A stretch of 64,000 nt of DNA from Roseibium marinum (GTDB taxonomy: Bacteria > Pseudomonadota > Alphaproteobacteria > Rhizobiales > Stappiaceae), in contig NZ_PPCN01000001.1 in NCBI RefSeq assembly GCF_002906165.1, positions 558,001-622,000 of the forward strand, written 5' to 3'. The number at the start of each line of letters is the position of its first letter. Position 1 is the stretch's first letter. The position numbers and the translations under genes were made by a program. The notes under the pieces were generated by a model. That model was given only the letters and a program-made list of their open reading frames with translations. It had not been told where the DNA came from and ran no database searches. Shown piece by piece: positions 22,413-31,924 of the stretch.

Positions 22413-24023
22413 TTATTCCGCCGCGAGTCTCTGGGCCGGTGCGGCGCTGAGGACCGCGCCGTCCACGTGAGCCTCGAAGGCTTCGAAGTTGCTGACGAAC
22501 ATCTGCACCAGTTTCGCGGCCTGCGCGTCATAGGCGTCCTTGTCGCTCCATGTTTCCCGGGGCGTGAGGATCCTGCCCTCGACACCTTCGACGGCGACCG
22601 GAACGTCGAAGCCGAAATTCGCGTCGGTGCGGAAGTCCGCCTGTTTCAGGCTGCCGGAGAGGGCTGCCTGCAACAGGGTGCGGGTGGCCTTGATCGGCAT
22701 GCGCTGTCCGGTGCCGTAAGCGCCGCCGGTCCACCCGGTATTGACCAGCCAGCAATCCACATTGTGCCGGGCGATCAGATCTTTCAGGAGATTGCCGTAT
22801 TCGGACGGATGCCGCGGCAGGAACGGTGCCCCGAAGCAGGTGGAGAAGGTCGCCTGGGGTTCGGTGACGCCCTTCTCGGTTCCGGCCACCTTGGCCGTGT
22901 AGCCGGACAGGAAGTGGTACATGGCCTGTGCCGGGGTCAGGCGGGCGATCGGCGGCATGACGCCGAAAGCGTCGGCCGTCAGCATGATGATGGTTTTGGG
23001 CATCGGCGCGCGGCCGGTGGGACTGGCGTTGGAAATGAAGTGGATCGGATAGGCCGCGCGGGTGTTTTCCGTTTTCGAGCCATCGTCGAAATTGGGAACC
23101 CGGTTTTCATCCAGCACTACATTTTCGAGCACCGTGCCGAAGCGCTGCGTCGTGGAGTAGATCTCCGGTTCTGCTTCGGCCGACAGTTTGATGGTTTTCG
23201 CATAGCAGCCGCCTTCGAAATTGAAGACGCCGCTTTCGCCCCAGCCATGTTCGTCATCGCCGATCAGCGTACGGTCCGGATCGGCGGAAAGGGTCGTCTT
23301 GCCCGTGCCGGACAGGCCGAAGAAGATCGCCGTATCGCCGTCCTCACCCACATTGGCGGAGCAATGCATCGGCATCACGCCCTTGGCCGGCAGCAGATGG
23401 TTGAGCATCGTGAACACGGATTTTTTCATTTCGCCCGCATAGGAACTGCCGCCGATCAGGATGATCTTCCGGGTCAGGTCGCAGGCGATGACCGTTTCGG
23501 TCCGGCAGCCGTGGCGATCGGGCACGCCCTTGAAGCTGGGAAGATCGACAATGGTCATTTCCGGGTCGAATCCGGCCAGGTCACCGCTCTCCGGCCGCAG
23601 CAGCAGGTTGCGGATGAACAGCGAATGCCAGGCATATTCGGTATAGACCCGTACAGGCAGCCGATGGGTCTCATCGGCGCCGCCGTAAAGATCCTGCGCG
23701 AACAGCTCGAGGCCTTCCGCGTGATCGAGAAAATCTGCCAGCAGAAGGTCGAACTGCTCCCGGGACATCTGCCCGTTGTTGTCCCACCAGACAGTGTCCC
23801 TGGTTTCGTCGTCGAGAACGACGAACTTGTCCTTTGGAGAGCGGCCGGTATGAACGCCGGTTTCGGCGACGAGGGCTCCTCCGGAAGTAATTTGCGCTTC
23901 GCCGCGGGAGACGGAATATTCGTAAAGCACAGGCGCGTGCTGGTTCCAGTAGAGCGCCTTCAGGCCCTTGAAGCCGAAGGTTTCGCAGCCAATGGAGGGA
24001 TTTCTGACACCTGTTTCTTGCAT
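22413..24023 (-). CDS. pckA: Phosphoenolpyruvate carboxykinase (ATP)
   Basis: A 536-aa ATP-dependent PEP carboxykinase (oxaloacetate + ATP to PEP + ADP + CO2), the key gluconeogenic step. The kinase-1a loop [14 protein letters not shown] and the metal-binding LIGDDEHGW are intact, as is RSPKDKFVV at the oxaloacetate site. An upstream frame extension lacks family similarity; the ATG at 24023 ([12 protein letters not shown]) has a ribosome binding site. In many rhizobia pckA lies next to and divergent from chvI; here 4.7 kb of regulator and transporter genes lie between. A LacI-type palindrome upstream (24174-24187) suggests carbon-source control. Confidence 0.97.
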   Translation of the reverse strand: MQETGVRNPSIGCETFGFKGLKALYWNQHAPVLYEYSVSRGEAQITSGGALVAETGVHTGRSPKDKFVVLDDETRDTVWWDNNGQMSREQFDLLLADFLDHAEGLELFAQDLYGGADETHRLPVRVYTEYAWHSLFIRNLLLRPESGDLAGFDPEMTIVDLPSFKGVPDRHGCRTETVIACDLTRKIILIGGSSYAGEMKKSVFTMLNHLLPAKGVMPMHCSANVGEDGDTAIFFGLSGTGKTTLSADPDRTLIGDDEHGWGESGVFNFEGGCYAKTIKLSAEAEPEIYSTTQRFGTVLENVVLDENRVPNFDDGSKTENTRAAYPIHFISNASPTGRAPMPKTIIMLTADAFGVMPPIARLTPAQAMYHFLSGYTAKVAGTEKGVTEPQATFSTCFGAPFLPRHPSEYGNLLKDLIARHNVDCWLVNTGWTGGAYGTGQRMPIKATRTLLQAALSGSLKQADFRTDANFGFDVPVAVEGVEGRILTPRETWSDKDAYDAQAAKLVQMFVSNFEAFEAHVDGAVLSAAPAQRLAAE

Positions 24024-24424
24024 TGTTCCCGCAGTCCTCGTGATTTGGGCATGTCGCCTCCGGAAACTGGCAAGAAATGCGAAGGTCAATTCTCGCCAGA
24101 TCCGGCTGTAAGGGCTGCGACCGTAGTGGAATGGCAGAAGGGCAGCAAGACGGCTTAAGGTGCTATGTCTTTGTTTAATCGATTAAAATATGGTGTTATG
24201 TGCCGGTTGTTTAATTTGGACGTCGAACTAAATATCGAAACCTTCAAAATGTTCGATTTGCCGGGCGAACCGAAAGAGAGTGCGTCCAGAGCGCAAGTCT
24301 CCAGCGCGCTTTCAAGAAACACGGCCTCATGGAGGGGGAGAAATGACATCGGTTCCGGAATGAACAGGACCGGGTGGGCAGGTGCCCGGATGCCGCCCGG
24401 ATGCCGCCCAGATACCGATTGACC
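24024..24424. other. 401-bp gap upstream of pckA
   Basis: No gene supported. It contains the pckA promoter region, including the palindrome at 24174-24187 within an AT-rich stretch (24165-24260). The part next to the GntR gene stop shows no clear terminator. Confidence 0.5.
24174..24187. promoter_or_regulatory. LacI-family-like operator upstream of pckA
   Basis: TTTAATCGATTAAA is a perfect 14-bp palindrome with the central CG and flanking AA/TT pairs typical of LacI/GalR-family sites. It lies 150 nt before the pckA start. A LacI-family regulator (PckR) controls pckA in Sinorhizobium, so it is a natural candidate. The assignment is inferred from the sequence pattern. Confidence 0.5.
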
Positions 24425-25168
24425 TTACGCTTGAGCGCTCAGCTCTGCTTCGCCGAAATATTGCGGATGCGATGCCATGATCATGGGGATCGACGCCAGG
24501 GTTCCCGAGAGATGTTCCCGCATGCAGGCCTCGACCCTCGCGAGGTCACCCACGGTAATCGCCGCGAGTATACGCTCATGGGCATCCAGAACCGCGGAGA
24601 TCTTTCCCGGATCCGGCAGGTTCAGCCGTCTCAATCGGTCGATATGGCCGGAGCGGCCGGCAATCAGGTGCCACAACGACGACACCCCTGCCGCCTGGAA
24701 CAGCGACATGTGAAACAGCCGGTCCAGGGTAGTGAATTCCGAAATGTCCCGGTCCTCGCCAGCCATCTTCTGCATTCTCAGCAAGCGCGACGAGGACAGC
24801 AGCAGCTCCGGGTCGCGGCGCTCGGCCAGGGTCTTGGCGACCTCCAGTTCAACACTCAGCCGCAGGAACTGCGTCTCGCGGGCATGGTCGACATTGATTT
24901 TCGTGACCAGGGTCTTGGACTGGGGATAGGAAACGACAAGGCCTTCCTGTTCCAGCTTCTGGATGGCTTCACGCACCGGGGACTGGCTGACCCCGTGTTC
25001 TTTTCCGATGTCAGCGCGCGACAGCACGGTGTCCGGCAGAAGGTCCAGCGAAATGATCCGCGCCCGCAATCCGGTGTAGACACGCCCGGCCGCCGAACCC
25101 TGCGGGCTCGGGCCTGACAGTTCGTCTGATGCTTTGACCAGAGCCTCGGACAGCGAGCTGACAACCAT
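24425..25168 (-). CDS. GntR family regulator with FCD domain
   Basis: A 247-aa GntR-type regulator. The winged HTH spans about residues 30-95 (VYTGLRARIISLDLLPDTVL, HGVSQSPVREAIQKLEQEG), followed by an all-helical FCD ligand domain (about 110-235). In-frame starts exist at 25198 (TTG) and 25186, but the ATG at 25168 has a GAGAGG site. It lies 34 nt after dctM on the same strand, at the end of the TRAP operon, and probably controls it in response to the transported acid. Confidence 0.88.
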   Translation of the reverse strand: MVVSSLSEALVKASDELSGPSPQGSAAGRVYTGLRARIISLDLLPDTVLSRADIGKEHGVSQSPVREAIQKLEQEGLVVSYPQSKTLVTKINVDHARETQFLRLSVELEVAKTLAERRDPELLLSSSRLLRMQKMAGEDRDISEFTTLDRLFHMSLFQAAGVSSLWHLIAGRSGHIDRLRRLNLPDPGKISAVLDAHERILAAITVGDLARVEACMREHLSGTLASIPMIMASHPQYFGEAELSAQA

Positions 25169-25202
25169 GTTCAATCGACCTCTCATATAACGCTGCAAAG
25201 GT

Positions 25203-26486
25203 TTACATCAGTTGGTTCGGCATAAAAAGCGACAGTGCCGGGAATGCGACCAAAGCGGCGAGAAACACGACAAGAGCAAGAAAATACGGAACGGATGCTT
25301 TTGAAAATGCACCGGTTTTGACGTTCAGAATACCGCATACGGTGAACATGATGACGCCGACCGGAGGTGTGAGGCCGCCGATATTGATCAGCGTAACCAT
25401 CAATATGCCCATATGGACAGGATCGAACCCCGCCTGGATCAGGACCGGCAGGACGATGGGCGTGACAAGCAGAATGTTGGCGGCGCCTTCCAGGAACATG
25501 CCGCTGATCAACAGCAGCAGCAGAACCAGGATCAGGATGAAATACGGGTCCTGAGTAAGCCGGGTCACCATTTCCGCGATCTGCTGCGGGCCCTGCTCGA
25601 TCGTCACCGCGTACCCCAGGACAGCCGCCATCATGATCAGCAGCATCACCATGCCGAGATCCGAGATCGTGTGTTTCATGGCCTCGTAGAGCCTGGTCAG
25701 GGTGAGCTCCCGGTAAATGAAAAATCCGATGAACAGCGCATAAAAGACCAGGAACGCACCGGCTTCGGTCGCTGTGAAGAAACCGAACCGGAACCCGACG
25801 ATCAGAATAACCGGGAATGCGAGCGCCCAGATACTCTCCTTGAAGCTTGCAAGAAGCTCGCGGAACGAGGGAAGCTCCGACAGGTCTTTTGAAAAGCCTT
25901 CGCGTTTGGCAACGAACCAGGCGGTCGTCATGAGGGTCGCGGTCAGCAGCACGCCGGGAACGATGCCCGCCAGGAATAGCCTGCCGATGGACACCTCGTT
26001 TATGAAGCCGAACAATATCAGCCCGATGCTGGGCGGTATCGTTGCCGTGATGATCGATCCGAACGCCAGCACGGCCGCGGCGGCCGCGCTTGAATACCCG
26101 CCCTTGGAAATCATGCTGGGCCCGAGGAGGCGCGCTTCCATGGAGGCATCGGCCACGGCCGATCCGGATATACCGCCCATCATCAGGCTGAGCACAATGG
26201 AAACCTGCCCCAGGCCGCCGGCCAGCCAGCCGGTCAGCAACCGCGCGAAGGTGACGAGACGCTCCGTGATGCCGGTCGCGTTCATCAGGTTGCCGGCGAA
26301 GATGAAGAACGGCACGGCCAGCAGGGGATAGTTTTGCGTCGCCGTGACCATTTTCTGGATGGCGACGGTCGGCGGCATTGTGCCGGTCAGCACAAAGACC
26401 GGAAACGATGCGAGCGCCAGCGCGAAGGCCACCGGCATTCCGGAAATCAGAAACAGGACAAACAGTCCGGCGATCAGGAGAAGCAT
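25203..26486 (-). CDS. TRAP transporter large permease (DctM)
   Basis: A 427-aa membrane protein with about 12 hydrophobic segments, the translocating subunit of a TRAP transporter. Family landmarks include MLLLIAGLFVLFLISGMPVA, FPVFVLTGT, PFFIFAGNLMN and the segment GGISGSAVADASMEARLLGP. The frame is open 315 nt upstream through dctQ; the ATG at 26486 shares one base with the dctQ stop (TGATG), which identifies the start. Confidence 0.95.
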   Translation of the reverse strand: MLLLIAGLFVLFLISGMPVAFALALASFPVFVLTGTMPPTVAIQKMVTATQNYPLLAVPFFIFAGNLMNATGITERLVTFARLLTGWLAGGLGQVSIVLSLMMGGISGSAVADASMEARLLGPSMISKGGYSSAAAAAVLAFGSIITATIPPSIGLILFGFINEVSIGRLFLAGIVPGVLLTATLMTTAWFVAKREGFSKDLSELPSFRELLASFKESIWALAFPVILIVGFRFGFFTATEAGAFLVFYALFIGFFIYRELTLTRLYEAMKHTISDLGMVMLLIMMAAVLGYAVTIEQGPQQIAEMVTRLTQDPYFILILVLLLLLISGMFLEGAANILLVTPIVLPVLIQAGFDPVHMGILMVTLINIGGLTPPVGVIMFTVCGILNVKTGAFSKASVPYFLALVVFLAALVAFPALSLFMPNQLM

Positions 26487-26938
26487 CACGTCCCCGCCTT
26501 GTTTCGAACGGCCCGCACGAGTTGGACGGTGAGTGTCCGGACCATCAGGACAATCCCGATCACCATGCTTGCATGAAAATACGACCCCGGCGTCTGCAAG
26601 GCTCCATCGAGCCGCGGATGCATGAGGATCATGTTTTTCCAGGCGAACCTGAACAGATAGGCAAGCAGGCAGATCATCACGAAGAGGTTGAAGATTTCCA
26701 TGGCCTTTCGGCCGCGTTCCGGCAGATTGTCGAGGAGTATGGCGATGCCGAAATGACGGTCGTGCTGCAAGGCCAGATCGATTGAAAATATGCACAGCCA
26801 CAAGAACAGCAGCTGCGCGATTTCTATCGACCAGATGATGGGTGAACCGGCGGCCCGGGCGACGGATGCCACGGCGACCAGCACCACCACCGCCGCAAGC
26901 AATGCGGCGGCGCAGAAGAATTCAAGACGTTTGAACAT
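26486..26938 (-). CDS. TRAP transporter small permease (DctQ)
   Basis: A 150-aa protein with four hydrophobic segments, the small membrane subunit that supports DctM. The start at 26938 (MFKRLEFFCAAALLAAVVVL) fits the family; upstream codons in frame are unlike it. It is coupled to dctM by a one-base overlap, but is separated from dctP by 202 bp with two repeats and a hairpin. Confidence 0.9.
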   Translation of the reverse strand: MFKRLEFFCAAALLAAVVVLVAVASVARAAGSPIIWSIEIAQLLFLWLCIFSIDLALQHDRHFGIAILLDNLPERGRKAMEIFNLFVMICLLAYLFRFAWKNMILMHPRLDGALQTPGSYFHASMVIGIVLMVRTLTVQLVRAVRNKAGT

Positions 26939-26972
26939 GGGATCTACCCGGTTGTTGCCTGCGCCGACGGGT

Positions 26973-27038
26973 GGATGGAACCTCCGCATTCAACTGAATG
27001 CGCACAGGATGCACCGACACTTTTAAAATCGATCGACT
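26973..27038 (-). repeat. Dispersed palindromic element, copy 2 (dctP-dctQ gap)
   Basis: CGCATTCAACTGAATGCG forms the central palindrome, then ACAGGATGCACCGACAC and a GATCGATCGACT-like end, matching the element at 63395-63457 in the same orientation. It lies between the dctP and dctQ genes in the TRAP transcript. Confidence 0.7.
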
Positions 27039-27041
27039 CCT

Positions 27042-27071
27042 GGACCTCCAATCGTTTCCGGCTGGAGGTCC
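27042..27071 (-). promoter_or_regulatory. Hairpin between dctP and dctQ
   Basis: GGACCTCCA and TGGAGGTCC form a perfect 9-bp stem with a 12-nt loop and no T-run. In transporter operons such hairpins often stabilise the upstream binding-protein mRNA or attenuate the membrane genes, giving an excess of binding protein. The role is inferred. Confidence 0.5.
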
Positions 27072-27107
27072 GCTGCTCTTTCATTTCAGGACCGATCAGC
27101 TTTTGGT

Positions 27108-27141
27108 CGTTCATTCGATTTCGATTGAACGTCCGCCGATC
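27108..27141. repeat. Copy of the 34-bp repeat next to the dctP stop
   Basis: Thirty-two of 34 bases match 7508-7541 after the SelA-like gene. The repeat touches the dctP stop codon (TAG on the minus strand, 27141-27143). Only the inner CGTTCA/TGAACG arms pair here; the outer left arm has diverged. Confidence 0.8.
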
Positions 27142-28121
27142 TAGCGTCCGAGCACCCGATTGACGATTTCCACTTCGGGCTCGAGCTCAAGCAGACCGTA
27201 GACACCGGCTACGGCTTCCTTGAAGGGCGCCAGGTCGATTTCCGACACGGTGACGCCGGTTGCGGCGACATCCGCAAGCGCCTGTTCGCCCAGGTCGATG
27301 GTGAGTCCGGAAGCGTAACGCCCGTTCTCGACAGCCAGATCCCGGACGATTTTCTGATTTTCCGGGGAAATCTGGTCCCAGGCGTCGGCTGCCACGACAA
27401 GGGCGGTCACAAGCTGGATGTGGCCGGTTTTGGTCACATACTTGATGACCTCATAAAGCTTGGAACCCTTGATCGCCGTCGGCTGCGCCTCGGCAGCGTC
27501 GATAGCGCCGAGCTGCAGGGCCGAATAGACCTCGCCCCAGGCGATCGGCGTCGGTTCGGCGCCCATCGCACGGATGGTTTCGATCCAGATCGGCGCACCG
27601 ATGGTCCGCATGCGCACGCCGGCAAGGTCGGCGGGAACCGAGATCGGCTTCTGCGTCAGCGCGTGGCGGGGCCCCTGGTACCAGTTCGACGCCAGCATCA
27701 CGAGGCCGGACTTGTCCTTGAGCTCGTCGCCCCAGGCCAGATACTCGTCCGAGAGAGCGAACTTGTCCGCATCGTCATAAGTATCGAACAGGAACGGCGC
27801 CGACATGATGGCCAGGGAAGGCACGAAACTCGACAGCCGGGCGACGTCGGTGACGGTGCCGACATTGGCGCCCGCGCGTGCCTGGTCGATCATTTCCGTG
27901 GTGTCACCCAGTTGCGAGTTGTGAAAGACCTGAACCTCGACGTCGCCGTTGGTCGCTTTTTCAACTTCGGCTTTGAACTTTTCAAGTCCCTGTCCCATGG
28001 GGTCGTCGGGAGCGAGGACCGTGCCGATGCGCAAGGTCGTGGCGGCGGATGCGGGCATGCTTACGCTCAGCATCGCCGCGGCGGCGACGCAGAGCCCGAG
28101 CGTCTTGATCGACATTTTCAT
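27141..28121 (-). CDS. TRAP transporter substrate-binding protein (DctP)
   Basis: A 326-aa periplasmic binding protein with a Sec signal peptide ending near SMPASAATT (residues 1-26). DctP features include LRIGTVLAPDDPMGQGLEKF, the HNSQLGDTTEMIDQARAGA region, and the ligand arginine segment LAGVRMRTIGAPIWIETIRA. The substrate is likely a carboxylate, as for most of the family. A GGAGGAAC ribosome binding site precedes the ATG. It is the first gene of dctP-dctQ-dctM-gntR. Confidence 0.94.
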   Translation of the reverse strand: MKMSIKTLGLCVAAAAMLSVSMPASAATTLRIGTVLAPDDPMGQGLEKFKAEVEKATNGDVEVQVFHNSQLGDTTEMIDQARAGANVGTVTDVARLSSFVPSLAIMSAPFLFDTYDDADKFALSDEYLAWGDELKDKSGLVMLASNWYQGPRHALTQKPISVPADLAGVRMRTIGAPIWIETIRAMGAEPTPIAWGEVYSALQLGAIDAAEAQPTAIKGSKLYEVIKYVTKTGHIQLVTALVVAADAWDQISPENQKIVRDLAVENGRYASGLTIDLGEQALADVAATGVTVSEIDLAPFKEAVAGVYGLLELEPEVEIVNRVLGR

Positions 28122-28344
28122 ATGTTCCTCCCAAGAAAATTGCGATCTGAATATAATTGATATTTTAGTTACATTAATATTTTACTTTTTCGGTAAGTGT
28201 TGTGTCAACTGATTTTTGGCGGTTTTCGGCGCGTTACCAAGGCTCCCGACGGTCCCGCCGGATACAGACAAGAGTCGGCGGAGTGATTACGCTTCCCGAT
28301 GGTGACCGCACCGCGAGCAGGCAGGTCAAGCGTATTCATCAGCG

Positions 28345-28388
28345 CCAGAGTGCCGCCAGAGTGCCGCCAGAGTGCAGCCTGAGTGCCG
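28345..28388 (+). repeat. Four tandem 11-bp units
   Basis: CCAGAGTGCCG occurs twice exactly, then CCAGAGTGCAG and CCTGAGTGCCG, all contiguous. A short tandem array of this kind can change in copy number between strains. Confidence 0.8.
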
Positions 28389-28476
28389 CGCAAGCGCGGA
28401 TAATTTCCTTACTTTCCGCCGCCGGGTTTTCAGACCGCGAAACCACCGATCGAAGTCGATTGGCGCACTGAAAGCC

Positions 28477-28530
28477 TATCGATTTTAACGTGGTGGAGCA
28501 TCTTGTCTGCGTTCGACGGATCGAGCCGGA
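28477..28530 (+). repeat. Dispersed palindromic element, copy 3 (upstream of chvI)
   Basis: ATCGATTTTAACGTGGTGGA followed by GCATCTTGTCTGCGTTCGA matches the left half of the dispersed element; the right arm is diverged. It lies in the leader region of chvI. Confidence 0.6.
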
Positions 28531-28709
28531 CTCTTGAAATTCAGTTGAACGATCCCCACCATGCGAAGAGTGTACTCGCCATTCCCGCCCCTGAGTGCCG
28601 GAAATGGCAGTTTGCCTTAATTTATGCGCATTTAGCAGGCCAAACGCTCTATGTTACAGTGAAGCCGATGCGTGCCATCGGTGCGTTGCCGGAAATGGAA
28701 AAATAAAGC

Positions 28710-29408
28710 ATGCCGACAATTGCCCTGGTCGATGACGACCGCAACATTTTGACTTCGGTCTCTATCGCGCTGGAAGCGGAAGGATATCGCGTCCAGACGT
28801 ATACGGACGGAACCTCGGCCCTCGACGGACTGCAGAGCGATCCGCCGGAGTTGGCTATTTTCGATATCAAGATGCCGCGCATGGACGGTATGGAGCTGCT
28901 GCGCCGTCTGCGTCAGAACTCGGATCTGCCGGTGATTTTCCTGACCTCGAAAGACGACGAGATCGACGAACTTTTCGGCCTGAAAATGGGCGCTGACGAT
29001 TTCATCCGCAAACCCTTCTCCCAGCGGCTTCTTGTCGAACGGGTCCGTGCGGTTCTGCGCCGGGCGCAGCCGAAGGACGCTTCCGCGCCGCGCGACGACG
29101 CCGACAAGCTGCTTGAACGCGGCCAGCTGGTGATGGACCAGGAGCGTCACACGTGTACCTGGAACAATAAACCGGTGACGCTGACGGTAACCGAGTTCCT
29201 CATTCTTTCCGCCCTTGCACAGCGTCCGGGCGTCGTGAAAAGCCGGAACGCCCTGATGGATGCCGCTTATGACGATCAGGTCTATGTGGACGACCGGACC
29301 ATCGACAGCCACATCAAGCGCCTGCGGAAAAAGTTCAAGGTTGTTGACGACGACTTCGACATGATCGAAACCCTTTATGGTGTAGGCTACCGCTTCCGGG
29401 AAGCCTGA
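28710..29408 (+). CDS. chvI: Response regulator ChvI (OmpR family)
   Basis: A 232-aa response regulator. Receiver domain: acidic pocket VDDD near the N terminus, phosphoacceptor Asp52 in [10 protein letters not shown], conserved lysine in IRKPFSQ. The OmpR-type winged helix follows ([44 protein letters not shown]). With ChvG it forms the ChvG-ChvI system of rhizobia, which governs envelope, acid and host-adaptation genes and links to carbon metabolism. Its kinase gene follows. Confidence 0.95.
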   Translation: MPTIALVDDDRNILTSVSIALEAEGYRVQTYTDGTSALDGLQSDPPELAIFDIKMPRMDGMELLRRLRQNSDLPVIFLTSKDDEIDELFGLKMGADDFIRKPFSQRLLVERVRAVLRRAQPKDASAPRDDADKLLERGQLVMDQERHTCTWNNKPVTLTVTEFLILSALAQRPGVVKSRNALMDAAYDDQVYVDDRTIDSHIKRLRKKFKVVDDDFDMIETLYGVGYRFREA

Positions 29409-29504
29409 AGCGGCCGTAAAGTGAATTTCGATCGGACCAAGCATTTGATGAGGGGAAACCGGCCCACCGGCGTCGTGGCACCGCTTGCCCTCGTGGTGGG
29501 GTAG

Positions 29505-31322
29505 ATGGCGGTTGAAAGCGAGAGCGCCGATGGCATTGCCGCCTCCGAACCCGCGAACGGGTCGGACCGCTCCCGCTTGCGCCGTCTCGGCAACAAGCGC
29601 ATCCGCCGCCGGCTGCTGAACCAGTTCGGACGCATTTTCGGCACCTATGTCCTGTCCTCCCTGACCCGGCGGATCATAGCCATCAACCTCGTGGGCCTGC
29701 TCGCCCTGGTGATCGGCATCCTCTACCTGAACCAGTTCCGCGCCGGTCTGATCGATGCACGCGTGCAAAGCCTTCTGACCCAGGGCGAGATCATCGCGGG
29801 AGCGATTGCAGCCTCCGCGACGGTGGATACGGGAACGATCACGGTCGATCCCGAGCGCCTGCTCCAGCTTCAGGCAGGCGAAAGCATCACCCCCACGGGC
29901 GACGATCTGGACAGTCTCGATTTTCCGATCAATCCGGAACGTGTCGGCCCGGTTCTGCGCCGCCTGATCTCGCCAACCAAGACGCGCGCGCGGATCTACG
30001 ATCCGGAGGGCATTCTGATCCTCGATTCCCGCCACCTTTATTCCAGCGCCCAGATCCTGCGGTTCGACCTGCCGCCGCCCAACGCGGAGGAGGAGGGCTT
30101 CTGGGACACGCTCTGGCAATGGACCAAGCGCTGGCTGCGGCAGGGGGATCTGCCGCTTTATCAGGAAGCCGGCGGCGGGGACGGACGTATCTATCCCGAA
30201 GTCGAGGCCGCTCTTGCCGGGTCGCCGGCGAGTGTCACGCGGATTTCCCAGCGCGGGGAACTGATCGTGTCGGTCGCCGTGCCGATCCAGAGGTTCCGGG
30301 CGGTGCTCGGCTCACTGCTTCTGTCGACCCAGGGCGGCGATATCGATGCCATCGTGCGCGCAGAACGCATCGCGATCATCCGGGTGTTCCTGTTCGCCGC
30401 AACGGTGACGATCCTCCTGTCGATCCTGCTCGCCGGCACAATCGCCGGGCCCGTCCGGCGCCTTGCCGCCGCGGCCGACCGGGTGCGGCGCGGCTCGACC
30501 TCGCGCGAGGAAATTCCGGACTTTTCCGACCGTCAGGACGAGATCGGCCATCTGGCGCGCTCCTTCCGCGAGATGACCCATGCGCTTTACAACAAGATCG
30601 ACGCGATCGAGCAGTTCGCGGCGGACGTCGCGCATGAGCTGAAAAATCCGCTGACGTCCCTGCGCAGCGCGGTGGAAACCCTGCCGGTGGCGAGGTCGCA
30701 AGAGTCGAAGGACCGGTTGATGGAGGTCATTCAGCACGATGTCCGCCGGCTCGACCGGCTGATCAGCGACATTTCTGATGCCTCCCGCCTCGATGCGGAA
30801 CTGGCCCGGATCCAGGCCGAACCGCTCGATCTGGCCGAGTTTCTGCGCAACATGGTGGCCGAATCCAACCAGAGGGCGGGCCCCGGGGAAGCCAACGTCA
30901 AGCTGACGGTTGCCGATGCTCCGGGACCCAGACCCTATCTGGTCCAGGGGCACGATATCCGGCTCGGTCAGGTGATCAGCAATCTGTTCGACAACGCCCG
31001 GTCCTTCTCGTCCGCTGACGGGACCGTCCGCGCAGATCTTTCCCGCGAAGGCCGGCGGATCAAGATCACCGTCGATGACGATGGTCCCGGCATCCGGGCG
31101 GAGAACACCGAGCGCATCTTCGAGCGCTTCTATACGGACCGCCCCGATGGCGAGGGTTTCGGCAACAATTCCGGCCTCGGCCTGTCGATTTCCCGGCAGA
31201 TCATCGAAGCCCATGGCGGAACGATCATCGCGACCAACCGCCTTGAACCGGGCGACGGCAACAAGCGGAAAATCGCCGGCGCCAGATTCACCATTTATCT
31301 GCCTGCCGGGACCGGCAAGTGA
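29505..31322 (+). CDS. chvG: Sensor histidine kinase ChvG
   Basis: A 605-aa membrane kinase. After a basic N-terminal arm (about 60 residues), a first membrane helix (IIAINLVGLLALVIGILYLN), a periplasmic sensor domain, a second helix near IIRVFLFAATVTILLSILLA, then HAMP and a kinase core with H box DVAHELKNPLTSLR, N box NLFDNARSF and G boxes DDGPGI and GLGLSISRQI. The long arm and periplasmic domain are typical of ChvG/ExoS. Partner of ChvI. It overlaps hprK by 4 nt (GTGA). Confidence 0.95.
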   Translation: MAVESESADGIAASEPANGSDRSRLRRLGNKRIRRRLLNQFGRIFGTYVLSSLTRRIIAINLVGLLALVIGILYLNQFRAGLIDARVQSLLTQGEIIAGAIAASATVDTGTITVDPERLLQLQAGESITPTGDDLDSLDFPINPERVGPVLRRLISPTKTRARIYDPEGILILDSRHLYSSAQILRFDLPPPNAEEEGFWDTLWQWTKRWLRQGDLPLYQEAGGGDGRIYPEVEAALAGSPASVTRISQRGELIVSVAVPIQRFRAVLGSLLLSTQGGDIDAIVRAERIAIIRVFLFAATVTILLSILLAGTIAGPVRRLAAAADRVRRGSTSREEIPDFSDRQDEIGHLARSFREMTHALYNKIDAIEQFAADVAHELKNPLTSLRSAVETLPVARSQESKDRLMEVIQHDVRRLDRLISDISDASRLDAELARIQAEPLDLAEFLRNMVAESNQRAGPGEANVKLTVADAPGPRPYLVQGHDIRLGQVISNLFDNARSFSSADGTVRADLSREGRRIKITVDDDGPGIRAENTERIFERFYTDRPDGEGFGNNSGLGLSISRQIIEAHGGTIIATNRLEPGDGNKRKIAGARFTIYLPAGTGK

Positions 31323-31786
31323 CCGGTCAGAGCATTCATGCGAACTGCGTGATTGTCGGGACCTGCGGCGTATTGATCCGCGGCGCTGCGGGGAGCGGCA
31401 AATCCTCGCTCTCCGAAGCCCTCATCGAAACGGCCCGGGTAAGGGGCAACTTCGCGGCCCTTGTGGCCGATGACCGCGTCTTGCTGAGCGCGGACGGCAA
31501 CCGGCTGCTGGCGCGGGCACCCGATACGATCCGCGGCAGGATCGAGATCCGTGGTTTCGCGTTGGAGGACACGGAGCACGCGCCGGTGGCGCGGGTCCAT
31601 CTGGCCGTTGACCTGCGGCCGCTGGATACTCTGGACCGTCTGCCGGAAACGGCGATTGCGCGGGACCTGCTGGAAGGGGTTTCCGTGCCGGTGATAACCT
31701 CTCCCTCAAATCGTCCGGCCATCAGTCTGCGGCAGATCCGCTGGGCCTTGCGCAAGCTTTTTCCCGGCGGACCGGACTACATTTAA
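31319..31786 (+). CDS. hprK: HPr kinase/phosphorylase, short alphaproteobacterial form
   Basis: A 155-aa protein keeping only the C-terminal catalytic part of HprK. Walker A is RGAAGSGKSS; the later part includes LVADDRVLL and GRIEIRGF. Full-length HprK of Firmicutes is about 310 aa. In alphaproteobacteria the short form sits in this gene order and phosphorylates the HPr-like protein on serine. It starts with GTG in a four-base overlap with chvG. Confidence 0.92.
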   Translation: MTGQSIHANCVIVGTCGVLIRGAAGSGKSSLSEALIETARVRGNFAALVADDRVLLSADGNRLLARAPDTIRGRIEIRGFALEDTEHAPVARVHLAVDLRPLDTLDRLPETAIARDLLEGVSVPVITSPSNRPAISLRQIRWALRKLFPGGPDYI

Positions 31787-31924
31787 AAACGCCCGGGTCT
31801 TTTTTGCTTGCAACTGACGGACCGGTTGAAGAGAGTGCTTCTGACTGATAAACGCCCGGCTCCGCGAAGAGAGCTTACCGCACTCCGGATCAACCTGTTT
31901 TCTTGTGGAAGCGCAGGAAAGCGG

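Larger units (their letters stand above)
28122..28709. other. 588-bp gap between dctP and chvI
   Basis: Contains the AT-rich divergent control region next to dctP (28140-28200; near-direct repeats TTGATATTTTAGTT and TTAATATTTTACTT may be GntR sites), an 11-bp tandem repeat, and a dispersed element copy. A 67-codon reading frame (28503-28706) ends just before chvI but starts inside the repeat and is not supported. The chvI promoter is not clear. Confidence 0.5.

Noticed and set aside
28503..28706. 67-codon frame ending just before chvI
   Set aside because: Its first codons lie inside a copy of the dispersed repeat, there is no ribosome binding site and no family likeness.
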